In this document: one piece after another, positions 21,086 to 29,498 of the stretch
How positions within the stretch are numbered: position 1 is the stretch's first letter
Layout of the letters: each line of letters begins with the position of its first letter
Source: Nemertoderma westbladi
Lineage: Eukaryota > Xenacoelomorpha > Nemertodermatida > Nemertodermatidae
DNA: 64,000 nucleotides
Assembly: GCA_032718475.1 (NCBI GenBank)
Contig: JAUCBJ010001136.1
Location: 1 to 64,000, forward strand
Direction of reading: 5' to 3'
Made by a program: the position numbers and the translations under genes
Notes under the pieces: model-generated
What the model was told of the DNA's origin: nothing
The model's database searches: none
Seen by the model: only the letters and a program-made list of their open reading frames with translations

Positions 21086-21907
21086 ACCTACACATCAAAC
21101 TTTTACAGACTGATTTAGACACCGTTTCTAACCATAAAGTCTTCTTTTTATCATATAATCTATGAGATTAATATATATATATATACTGTTAATGATATTG
21201 TTATTATTATTTTATATTTGGTATATTGGTATAGATATATACAACAGTTTGTGCATCTAGCATCCATCATAACATACAGTACATGTATGCGTGCTTGTTA
21301 CATATTTTATTTATTTTCTGATACAATTTAATCGAATTATAAATATTTTTATTAAGCCTCAATTTTTCTTGTTACTAACTATTACAGTTACTATTTGATT
21401 CTTATTCAGATTAATTACCATAAAAAATAACTAAGTGACTGATATTTTATGACACTATTTTCGACTTTAATTGTAATGATCGTAATATGATCGTTAATTT
21501 TTGTTTAAAAAGTATATATAATGATTTATTTAGTTGAACGTTATTATATAACGCGCTCTATGATTTTATTACACTATCGCTCTATATATTATAAATTGCT
21601 TAATTTTTTACATTTGTGCAATAATTTACCTGTACACTATCCTATTTTGTTTACAAGTGACGGGGTTTTCATATATTCGTTAATAAATAGATACGCGATA
21701 ATAATAGATATTGTATAGTAATGGAACGTTATGGCATATAATATGGTAATCTATATTAATCTTAAAGTCATGATTTGGCATCTTCCTTAAATATTTTTAA
21801 TTCATATACTACCCTCTGTCACATATTGTTTCTTCTTTTAACCAGTGCACGAACATTTTATTTTGCGATTAAGTGAATATAGCCACCGGGGCGTAAGCCG
21901 GGAATTT

Positions 21908-21910
<3 letters not shown>
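21086..21910 (+). other. 3' UTR of the LINE
   Basis: This is an AT-rich stretch between the RT stop and the poly(A) tract, with no coding content. It contains a short (TA)n near 21170-21185. Confidence 0.6.
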
Positions 21911-21945
<35 letters not shown>

Positions 21946-21974
21946 AGTATAATTATAGACTAGAATTAATTACA

Positions 21975-22330
21975 GTGGACTTCCACATTACAAGTCCAGT
22001 AGTATACCGCCTACCGGATCCTAGTAACGATGTACCTTACTGTAGAATCTAGCAGTGTATACGGGCTCGTACAGTATCTGACAACAAATCCCAGTCCAGG
22101 GTGTCTAAACAAACAGATACTAAGTACACAAACTACTACTGGCGAGGGAACGGAGCCTGATGTCTATTCTAATACGTTTATAATTTTGTTTTTAATACAT
22201 TTGCTTTTTGCTAGCGGGTCAACAAACACTAGTGAAACAATACTGCTGACAGGAAAGTAGCAGTCAAAAGGGTGCCCCAAAAATACCTCTATGTCGTAAA
22301 ACTAATATTAAATATCTTCTCAAATTACAG
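21975..22330 (+). repeat. Dispersed repeat R (copy also at 36390-36800, inverted)
   Basis: From ccagtagtataccgcc through ccggatcctagtaacgatg, tatacgggctcgtacag and tgacaacaaatcccagtc to the aactactactggcgaggg block, it matches 36560-36800 read on the minus strand. Each copy has a short open frame (MYLTV... 22030-22260; 36532-36756 minus) with partly conserved residues (GLVQYLTTNPSPG). That conservation may reflect DNA identity alone. Confidence 0.7.
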
Positions 22331-22378
22331 AATACCTCTTACCGATAAGCCTATGGTAGCTAGTGGATCTCAAGACGC

Positions 22379-22421
22379 GTGTGTGTAGGTGTAGGGGTGT
22401 GAGTGTGTGTGTGTGTGTGTG
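22379..22421. repeat. (TG)n microsatellite
   Basis: An imperfect then perfect TG dinucleotide tract. It sits at the border between repeats R and P. Confidence 0.85.
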
Positions 22422-22424
22422 TTA

Positions 22425-23165
22425 CCAATAAAACAATTTTGGTGTATCGCCGTTATACTAGGTTTTAGTGATTTTAATCAAAATAACAATACCGGGCGCT
22501 AGCTACTCGAATAAGCTAGTCGCACGCTGTAGGCGCAATACTTACAAACTGACGTCAAAAGGGCCATCCCCTCCTTCATTCACAACTCAACCGGGCAATT
22601 ACGGTGTTAGTAACTACACCCGTGATTGGCAAAAAAAAAGATTCTGATTGTGAGATAAGAGAATAGGTGTTAATTTACTATCGTATGTTAGCTGATATGG
22701 TATACAATTTATTCTAGAACTTTGTTACTGCGGTGGTTAGCAGTAAATACCTATCAGTACGTGGCAAGGGCGTGGTAGGATGTTAGTAAACCTCCCTAAG
22801 CCAAACATGTGCCGGTAGCAGAAAGCTGCCTCTTGCCTGATCAAATATTTTGGAATCAGACAGGGCGGTCAAACTATAAGGCCTATAAAGCTAACTGGTA
22901 CTGTACTGTCAGTACTGCAAATCACCAAATTACAGAGCATGCTATTCGCACCTAAGTGTACTTGCGCGTACTGACGAACAGCAACAGCTCGCACCCATAG
23001 GAGAGACAGGTTGACCGGGTTTTTCCTGTCTGAATCTGAGATATTTAATGCTAAATTTAACAGCGTCCCAGGATGGTGACACGCTTCACCCTGATCGAAG
23101 GTCTTACGGCGGGCAAGGCGTCGAACAAAGTCTTACCTTCCTCTGATGTGGGTGCTTTCTGGCAG
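22425..23165 (-). repeat. Dispersed repeat P (copy at 45875-46635 in opposite orientation)
   Basis: Matching blocks with 45875-46635, read in reverse, include gtaagactttgttcgacgcc, cttgcccgccgtaagacc, gccacgtactgataggta and gggtgtagttactaacac, with tacaccaaaattgtttta at the far end. A splice-donor-like aggaag|gtaaga occurs in the coding-sense orientation of both. It may be the 5' region or LTR of an unclassified retroelement. No ORF of note. Confidence 0.72.
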
Positions 23166-23189
23166 TGAGGCAGTTCTTTTTATGATCGT

Positions 23190-23445
23190 TATATATCACA
23201 GAGTTGCATCCATTCATTTCTTCCAACGTTACAATAAGCCCAGCTATAGTAGTAAGGCTTCATCATACTACAATTCCTTGCCATAGAACAATGATGTTGA
23301 TGCAATTAACAAATCGATAAGGGTATGGTAATTGAGAATACATGTACAGGAGGAAAATATGAGTTATGATAAAGTGTCATGCTGTTAGAAAAAACGCATA
23401 ACAGATGTCATAAGAATTTTATCATTGATCTATGCAAATGAGGAA
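23190..23445 (+). repeat. Dispersed repeat shared with 16640-16940
   Basis: This is the diverged second copy of the repeat that precedes the LINE A fragment at 16945. It ends ttatcattgatctatgcaaatg. Confidence 0.6.
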
Positions 23446-23488
23446 TTTGCATAGATGCAACTACGTCAAGAATATCATCATTATTGAT

Positions 23489-23648
23489 AAAAAAAAAAAA
23501 TTTTTCTTCGGCCTCTATGCCATGCATTACGCACAAAGTTTGACGACTTATTTCCATTGCGGTCCCCCCAGAACTATACTCCCCAGAGGAAACTCCAGTA
23601 CTCATTTAGCTACCACTTAAGGATGCAAGGCAGAGATGCGCCCAGGCA
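23489..23648 (-). mobile_element. SINE fragment (tail half)
   Basis: From the A-run at 23489 through ttcttcggcc, tccccccagaactatact and gaggaaactccagtactcat to gcagagatgcgccc, it matches the body of the complete SINE at 35339-35620 in the same minus orientation. The tRNA-like head is missing. Confidence 0.8.
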
Positions 23649-24224
23649 TTGATCTATTCGTCGAGAGTATCACTGCGTATTGCAACACAATAATAATTCC
23701 ATCAAAGCGTTATTTAGATACAATGTTAAATTAGTTCCATAGTATATTGCATTAACATACATTCAACATGGTAAAAGGATTTGAAATTATAAAGATGAAT
23801 GCAAAACCAGAATTAGACAAACTATAGAATGAATCGTAATAACATTTTATTTTTTTACCATTTTGTTATATTTTATTTCATTACCAGCTTTGTGGAAAGT
23901 TTTATGTAAAAAATGCTTAATCTATTTTCGGAAAGTCATTTAATTTGACATTATTGATGGAACATTTAATTTTCTGATACTTTTATGCACAGTTTACTAG
24001 AGAGACACTCACAAAATATAACTATAAATATGTTTAGGGAACATTACTATATGAACATATGATAATTAATTAATTAAATTAATAGAATACAAATGTTTAT
24101 GTGTACAGTAGATGAAATATTTATTTATACTAAACTGCAGTAATAACAACGAAATAAGACAATAACAGGAAGAAAGCTAGTGGGGGGAGGGGGTGTATGT
24201 TAGTCTGTTCCGTCGGGGTGGGGG
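23649..24224. other. AT-rich stretch, no gene seen
   Basis: This is low-complexity AT-rich DNA. Its right part probably includes the 3' UTR of the LINE fragment at 24225-24626. Confidence 0.4.
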
Positions 24225-24626
24225 ACTAGGGGCCATGGACCACCTCGTAGAGTCCCTCGTTGGTGGTAGTGAGTGAGGGGTTCATGGTCCCCATAATGGA
24301 GGTCGCATTTCCGACCAGGATGGCGATTGCCAGCCTTTGCTGCAGGAAGTACATAGATCGGGGTTCCTGTGTGACAGAGTGGAGTCTTTCCCGGTCTCCT
24401 TCAGGAACTAGGATGTTTCATTCCATGGTGGCCCAGAGTCTCATAGGCAACCGGGTGGAAAAGGTAGCCCCGGTCCATGAGTTCCTGATACTTGCGGATC
24501 TTTAGAGTTTCCGCTTCCTCTGCTGTGCGGCATCCTACGGGTAGTGTCAGGGCGAGGTGGCTGGGAGCCAGTGGGTCCACCACCGTCGCGTCCCACGTGA
24601 GGAAACACCCATGGCTCCACAAGACC
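24225..24626 (-). pseudogene. C-terminal fragment of a second LINE family
   Basis: The minus-strand frame from 24622 reads FLTWDATVVDPLAPSHL, AEEAETLKIRKYQELMD and HPVAYETLGHHG. After a one-base shift it continues as MYFLQQRLAIAILVGNATSI, ending near 24233. These blocks resemble the C-terminal nuclease-like tail found after RT in some invertebrate LINEs, with the WDATVVD strand as the likely nuclease core. They do not match the REL-LINE next door. The fragment is 5'-truncated exactly at the (TAC)n tract at 24634. Confidence 0.6.
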
Positions 24627-24632
24627 AGGGTG

Positions 24633-24633
<1 letters not shown>

Positions 24634-24727
<94 letters not shown>
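24634..24727. repeat. (TAC)31 microsatellite at 3' end of minus-strand REL-LINE
   Basis: This is a pure TAC tract in plus-strand sense. On the minus strand the LINE ends with an A-rich run followed directly by (GTA)n. Confidence 0.95.
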
Positions 24728-24729
<2 letters not shown>

Positions 24730-24896
24730 TTTTTTAACGGTTTTTTATTTTTTAATAACGAAAATAATCCATTAACATTGTAACTACGTAGCCTAATGCA
24801 AGAGTAGTATTCGTCACCACCCGTCACCAAGCAACAGTACCGCACTTTGTACAGTTAGGCCTACTGCAGTACTGTTTGGATCAAGCTGCCCACAGT

Positions 24897-27800
24897 TTAC
24901 GATTGAACCGGAGTTGCGGTTGCTGTGTCAGCATTTGACAGCGTGATGGAGGTCTCCGCAATTTCGTGGTGAACCGGACGTCTGCTTGAGGAGCGGGACC
25001 CACGAAGGCACATTAGAGAAGATCTCAGAAGAGAGAAACTCAGTTGCCTCCGCGTCCATGACACACATTCCGGGTAGCTGATTCCACGTTTGTCCGCAAT
25101 CTTTAGGGACAACCGCTTCACGAACTGCTGTGTTGTCGGCGCCATCCCTCCAAATGCAGAGAATATGAGGGGTGTAAAAGTCGATAACTCGACTTCACGG
25201 ATACGCTCCTCATATTTTAGCTGCTTCCGTCGCTCGTGGTATTGATGGGCTTCCTCTAACTTCATTGCCGCATTGGTTTCTGCCAGCGGGTTAAATACGG
25301 AAACATCGATAAAAGTTTTCTGATAGCGACTACCCCAAAACCCCGATACCGATACGTCGAGTCTGGCCTGCTGATCTGTTGTTGTAGAACGGTAGTTGAA
25401 CGTTTCTCCCGTTAGCGTTTGCAATACCGGTTCGACCGCTACGTTGTGGGCCACCTCGGAAAGCGCGTTGGCAATGAAATCCCTAATCTCGTTGTGCCGT
25501 ATTGAAGGATATCCTCCAGTGGGGCACGAAAGGACGTGTGTTGCAGAAAATCGCACACCGCAGACACAACGAGAGGGGAGAGATTTCGGTTGCCACCCAT
25601 ACCGGAGACACACTGCATCCCGGAACTCTTCTTTCGAGAGGTGAGTATGATGTAGGGTTACTGGTTTGCAATTCAGCCAGGCTGACGCACCTTTCTCTGT
25701 TACAAGCTCGGATAGGTTCTGTTGGTATGCTGGTAGGTTATTATAAACACGTTCCCTCTTTTCTTTCAGACCAACAATTGCTTCACACTTAATCTTATGG
25801 GCGATTACCTTCTGCGCCTCCAAGATCTCCGGCATATCTTCCTCGGTTCCAGCGGTGGTAAACGGTTCACATATAAGCCGAGAGTTGGCATATTGGGATT
25901 CAAGGTCAGATGGTAACGGAATTCCCAGACCACCGAGCCTGGTTGGTAAGGAAAACAAGTGACGCTCCTCGGATGTCAGGGAAGGCCGATCGACAAGGCG
26001 GCACAGTAAACTATTTACCGTTTTCTCGAGTTTATCCAACTGGTTCGCTGCCTCCGGTAAAACACGCGCGAGGAAACGCCATCGGCACGACAGCCCGAAA
26101 CTCAAGCCTGCATACGCGCAATGCGGGTCAACATCCGCTATACGGCCTAGTCGTGCGACCTCAGCTGCGAATTCCACCACCTTTTTCTCGATAAACTCCT
26201 CTCTAAAGGAGTCCGTTCCGATCACACTGCCGAGAAATTCTGCTCCTGTGTCGTCGATTACGATTTGGGTTCCTGCAAAGACTGCTCTTGCCTCTTCTAC
26301 CTTCTTAGGTTTAACAATGAGGGTACATTTAGTTGGGTTTGGATGGTACCCATATAACGGTCCTCTGCTGGATACTATGTCCCAGAACTTTCTGAGTTCC
26401 TCAAAGGTTCCGGCAGCGTTCCCATCATCAGCAAACCATTTCTGGGTGGCGGTGCAGGCTCCTCCTAACTCCTCTATTAATGGCGTTAAACCAGTAGCAA
26501 ACATTGGCATTGCTACTGGGTCGCCCTGGGTTGATCCTTCTTGTGAGAGAATAGTCTCACCCCCAACAAAGAGGCGGGAAGGTCTAGAATAGCAATTAAT
26601 TACCATCGTTTCTAAGGATGGACACACTTTCCCGATATTATGAATCGCGGCCTCTCTGTTCAGTGCATTAAAGGCATTCGATGCATCTATCTGTAGGACT
26701 GCATCACACTCTTCTGAGGCAAAAGCATCACTTATACTGTGTATAGCGTGCTCTATGCCAGATTTCTGACCCATACAGAGCTGCGTAGTACCCCCAATAG
26801 CCTGTAGATCATCCCCAATACATCGCATTACCGCCTTGCCGATTATCCGTCGTAGTACCTCCCCAATACCGATAGGACGCACCCCTGGACACTTATCGAG
26901 GGCCAATAAACGTGCCGATAGGAGAGAGGATAGACCCCCTGGCGGTAGCACCCCTTGCGCCATTTGCTTAGCGAGATTTGCTATTTCATAGCAAAGATCT
27001 GTAGAATGAGTGCGGAACTTGGTTGCTATATGTTTCCACCCTTGTACGTCAAGCCCAGAGGGACCTGCGGCCTTCCCCCTCATAGCTAGGATGGTAGACA
27101 CAATGACGCCACTGTCAATCTTTTCAAATACCACGCTATGGTATGGCGGGGCTCGTCTGTATTCCTTAAGCAGGACCGAGGAATCGGCCGATGCTGCGAC
27201 GGGGTGTTTCTCCACCAGTACTTCGCGAACTGTCTTGGTGGCACCATCCTTATCCTTGAAAGTATAGTTAAGGTCTAGAGGTGCCCCTCTGCTAAGCTCA
27301 CCAAGGCATCTTGTTGCTGCAGTCACATTTCCGGTTAGCATATGTTTCGTAAACTGTTTCTGTAATGCTGAATCCTTGGAGTCACGGTTCCGACGCCTGG
27401 GCAGATGCGCCTGTATTGCCTGAGCCTCCGCCACTAAGCATGAAAAATTCCCATGTTTCCATTCGATCAACCTCCGTTCAAGAATTTTTCTATGAGTCGC
27501 GGTGGTGGATGATCTACTCGGTTTCTGTAAAAGCAGTGCCGGCATAATCATTAATGCCGACAAAGCGCAATTCTGTAGTGGAGATCCCCCAGTGTACAAC
27601 CTAAGGAGACAGGACATTTCAGATACAAAGTCCCTTCCAACCGCCCCCAATGGCACTAGAAACAGATTCGCTCTCCAATGTACTACCGTGTCATATGCCA
27701 CCGCGATGGAGCTCTCAAGCTGATGGGTGACTAAATTGTCCCAACGTCTTGCTATTCGCGTAGTGGCGACGTGGACGTTCGTAGACTGAGTAGCGGCAAC

Positions 27801-28973
27801 GTGGGCGTTCGCAGACTGAGTGGTGGCGATGTGGGCGTCAATAGACTGATTGGCGGCGACCTGGGCGTCCGTAGACTGATTGGTGGCGACCTGGGCGTAC
27901 GTAGACTGATTGGTGGTGACCTGGGCGTCCATAGACTGATTGGTGGCGACCTGGGCGTCAGTAGACTGAGTGGCGGCGACCTGGGCGTCCGTAGACTGAT
28001 TGGTGGCGACCTGGGCGTCAGTAGACTGAGTGGCGGCGACCTGGGCGTCCGTAGACTGATTGGTGGCGACCTGGGCGTCCGTAGACTGATTGGTGGTGAC
28101 CTGGGCGTCCATAGACTGATTGGTGGCGACCTGGGCGTCCGTAGACTGATTGGTGGTGACCTGGGCGTCCATAGACTGATTGGTGGCGACCTGGGCGTCA
28201 GTAGACTGAGTGGCGGCGACCTGGGAGTCCGTAGACTGATTGGTGGCGACCTGGGCGTCAGTAGACTGAGTGGCGGCGACCTGGGCGTCCGTAGACTGAG
28301 TGGCGGCGACCTGGGCGTCCGTAGACTGATTGGTGGCGACCTGGGCGTCAGTAGACTGAGTGGCGGCGACCTGGGCGTCCGTAGACTGAGTGGCGGCGAC
28401 CAGGGCGTCCGTAGACTGAGTTGAGGCGATGTGGGCGCCCGTAGACTGAGTGGCGGCGACGTGGGCGTCCATAGACTGAGTGGCGGCGACGTGGGCGTCT
28501 GTAGACTGATTGGTGGCGACCTGGGCGTCCGTAGACTGAGTGGCGGCGAGACTAGTATGATCCTGAGTTTTAAGAGGAGAGTGTTCCAATAAATAGTCCA
28601 TGACCCCGTAGCCGTCCGACCTATTGTAGAGCCTTGCTGGCGATGTGGCAGAGTCTGGACAGATGTTGGCACTAATTTTGGGCGTTGCCGGTGACGTCAA
28701 AGTTCCACCTGCTGTTAACGTCGTAGATAAATCAACCAGGGTCTCATCGATATCTCCGCCTGCGGCTAAAGGTTGGGAAGATGCTCCGGCAGTTGCAAAA
28801 ACTTCGCTAACAGTAGTTGGGGAAAGGAGTGGTTGCGAGCTTATTGCCCCGTTGGGATTCTGACAACGCCCGTTAGATTGTGGAGCACAATTGGTGCATC
28901 TTCTGGGCGTTCGAGCACAAACACATTTCAAACACCGCCCGGATTTACCATTGCAGCCACAACAGGGCTTCAT
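24897..28973 (-). CDS. REL-LINE protein: Cys-rich head, repeat linker, RT, restriction-like endonuclease
   Basis: This is an uninterrupted 1358-codon ORF. Residues 3-38 are a CXC-like cysteine cluster (CCGCNGKSGRCLKCVCARTP, then CTNC and C), a probable nucleic-acid-binding module. Residues about 145-405 are 26 units of a 10-residue repeat (VAATQSTDAQ). An N-terminal RT region follows (NLFLVPLGAVGRDFVSE). The RT itself has GPSGLDVQGWKH, VLQIDASNAFNALNR (motif A), SQEGSTQGDPVAMPMF (motif B) and KWFADDGNAAG (catalytic Asp pair near 847-849). A Cys-His motif near 1138 (CVCGVRFSATHVLSC, then RHNEIRD) precedes the endonuclease core near 1205-1230 (RLDVSVSGFWG, TFIDVSVFNPLA). This order is known for R2-like elements. 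All catalytic positions look intact. Confidence 0.85.
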   Translation of the reverse strand: MKPCCGCNGKSGRCLKCVCARTPRRCTNCAPQSNGRCQNPNGAISSQPLLSPTTVSEVFATAGASSQPLAAGGDIDETLVDLSTTLTAGGTLTSPATPKISANICPDSATSPARLYNRSDGYGVMDYLLEHSPLKTQDHTSLAATQSTDAQVATNQSTDAHVAATQSMDAHVAATQSTGAHIASTQSTDALVAATQSTDAQVAATQSTDAQVATNQSTDAQVAATQSTDAQVAATQSTDAQVATNQSTDSQVAATQSTDAQVATNQSMDAQVTTNQSTDAQVATNQSMDAQVTTNQSTDAQVATNQSTDAQVAATQSTDAQVATNQSTDAQVAATQSTDAQVATNQSMDAQVTTNQSTYAQVATNQSTDAQVAANQSIDAHIATTQSANAHVAATQSTNVHVATTRIARRWDNLVTHQLESSIAVAYDTVVHWRANLFLVPLGAVGRDFVSEMSCLLRLYTGGSPLQNCALSALMIMPALLLQKPSRSSTTATHRKILERRLIEWKHGNFSCLVAEAQAIQAHLPRRRNRDSKDSALQKQFTKHMLTGNVTAATRCLGELSRGAPLDLNYTFKDKDGATKTVREVLVEKHPVAASADSSVLLKEYRRAPPYHSVVFEKIDSGVIVSTILAMRGKAAGPSGLDVQGWKHIATKFRTHSTDLCYEIANLAKQMAQGVLPPGGLSSLLSARLLALDKCPGVRPIGIGEVLRRIIGKAVMRCIGDDLQAIGGTTQLCMGQKSGIEHAIHSISDAFASEECDAVLQIDASNAFNALNREAAIHNIGKVCPSLETMVINCYSRPSRLFVGGETILSQEGSTQGDPVAMPMFATGLTPLIEELGGACTATQKWFADDGNAAGTFEELRKFWDIVSSRGPLYGYHPNPTKCTLIVKPKKVEEARAVFAGTQIVIDDTGAEFLGSVIGTDSFREEFIEKKVVEFAAEVARLGRIADVDPHCAYAGLSFGLSCRWRFLARVLPEAANQLDKLEKTVNSLLCRLVDRPSLTSEERHLFSLPTRLGGLGIPLPSDLESQYANSRLICEPFTTAGTEEDMPEILEAQKVIAHKIKCEAIVGLKEKRERVYNNLPAYQQNLSELVTEKGASAWLNCKPVTLHHTHLSKEEFRDAVCLRYGWQPKSLPSRCVCGVRFSATHVLSCPTGGYPSIRHNEIRDFIANALSEVAHNVAVEPVLQTLTGETFNYRSTTTDQQARLDVSVSGFWGSRYQKTFIDVSVFNPLAETNAAMKLEEAHQYHERRKQLKYEERIREVELSTFTPLIFSAFGGMAPTTQQFVKRLSLKIADKRGISYPECVSWTRRQLSFSLLRSSLMCLRGSRSSSRRPVHHEIAETSITLSNADTATATPVQS
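27765..28555 (-). repeat. 30-bp coding minisatellite (26 units) in REL-LINE ORF
   Basis: The unit is 30 bp, encoding 10 residues, with variants ATQ/TNQ, STD/SMD and AQ/AH. Other frames of the same array are also open over most of its length (for example 27752-28672 minus and 27771-28424 plus) because the period is a multiple of three and the unit lacks stops in them. Those frames are shadows, not genes. Confidence 0.92.
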
Positions 28974-29184
28974 GGTTTAAAATTGGTATTCACCAGTAAC
29001 TAATATTTAATATTTATTAATATATTTATTGATATAAATGTTGGTAAAGGCTGGCAGACTATCACCACGTACGGTTCACCAGGGTACCGGTAAGTAGTTG
29101 TTCAGTAACTGTAAAGTAGTACAGTCAAATTACATTTACTGTTACAGTCAATTTACTGTTAAGTATTTACTACTGCTAAGTATT

Positions 29185-29345
<161 letters not shown>

Positions 29346-29498
29346 GTGTAACAACTTGGTACCTGATCTGATACCTGAACTGTACTGCTGTACTGACTAC
29401 TGCCTTGACAATTGTCAGACTTTGTGGCGCCAAATTATATATTTCGGATTGTGTCGCCTCCATATTCGAGTGAACGCATCACTGCAGCCGGCGTTTTG

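Larger units (their letters stand above)
18866..21943 (+). mobile_element. 5'-truncated LINE with poly(A) tail and target-site duplication
   Basis: ATAAGTATAA occurs immediately left of the element (ending about 18867) and again right after a roughly 33-A tail (21911-21943). This is a 10-bp target-site duplication. The insert comprises RT codons, a 3' UTR of about 820 bp and the poly(A). The clean duplication, long A tail and open ORF indicate a relatively young insertion. It lacks an endonuclease domain, so it is 5'-truncated. Confidence 0.85.
24728..29184 (-). mobile_element. REL-endonuclease LINE, apparently intact copy
   Basis: This non-LTR retrotransposon occupies the whole space between two (TAC)n tracts. 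The 5' UTR is about 29184-28974, the single ORF 28973-24897 and the 3' UTR 24896-24728, the last ending in an A-rich run. The 5' UTR contains several taagtatttac/tttactgtta repeats. The single long ORF and the C-terminal endonuclease, rather than an N-terminal APE, place it with R2/NeSL/CRE-type LINEs, which are often target-specific. Confidence 0.75.

Noticed and set aside
22030-22260. Small conserved protein in repeat R
   Set aside because: It is similar to 36532-36756 minus, but the two differ by frameshifts near the end and the similarity is explained by DNA-level repeat identity.
27752-28672. 306-codon minus frame and 217-codon plus frame over the 30-bp array
   Set aside because: They are shadows of the REL-LINE linker. 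A stop-free 30-bp unit keeps several frames open, and only the frame with head, RT and nuclease is a gene.
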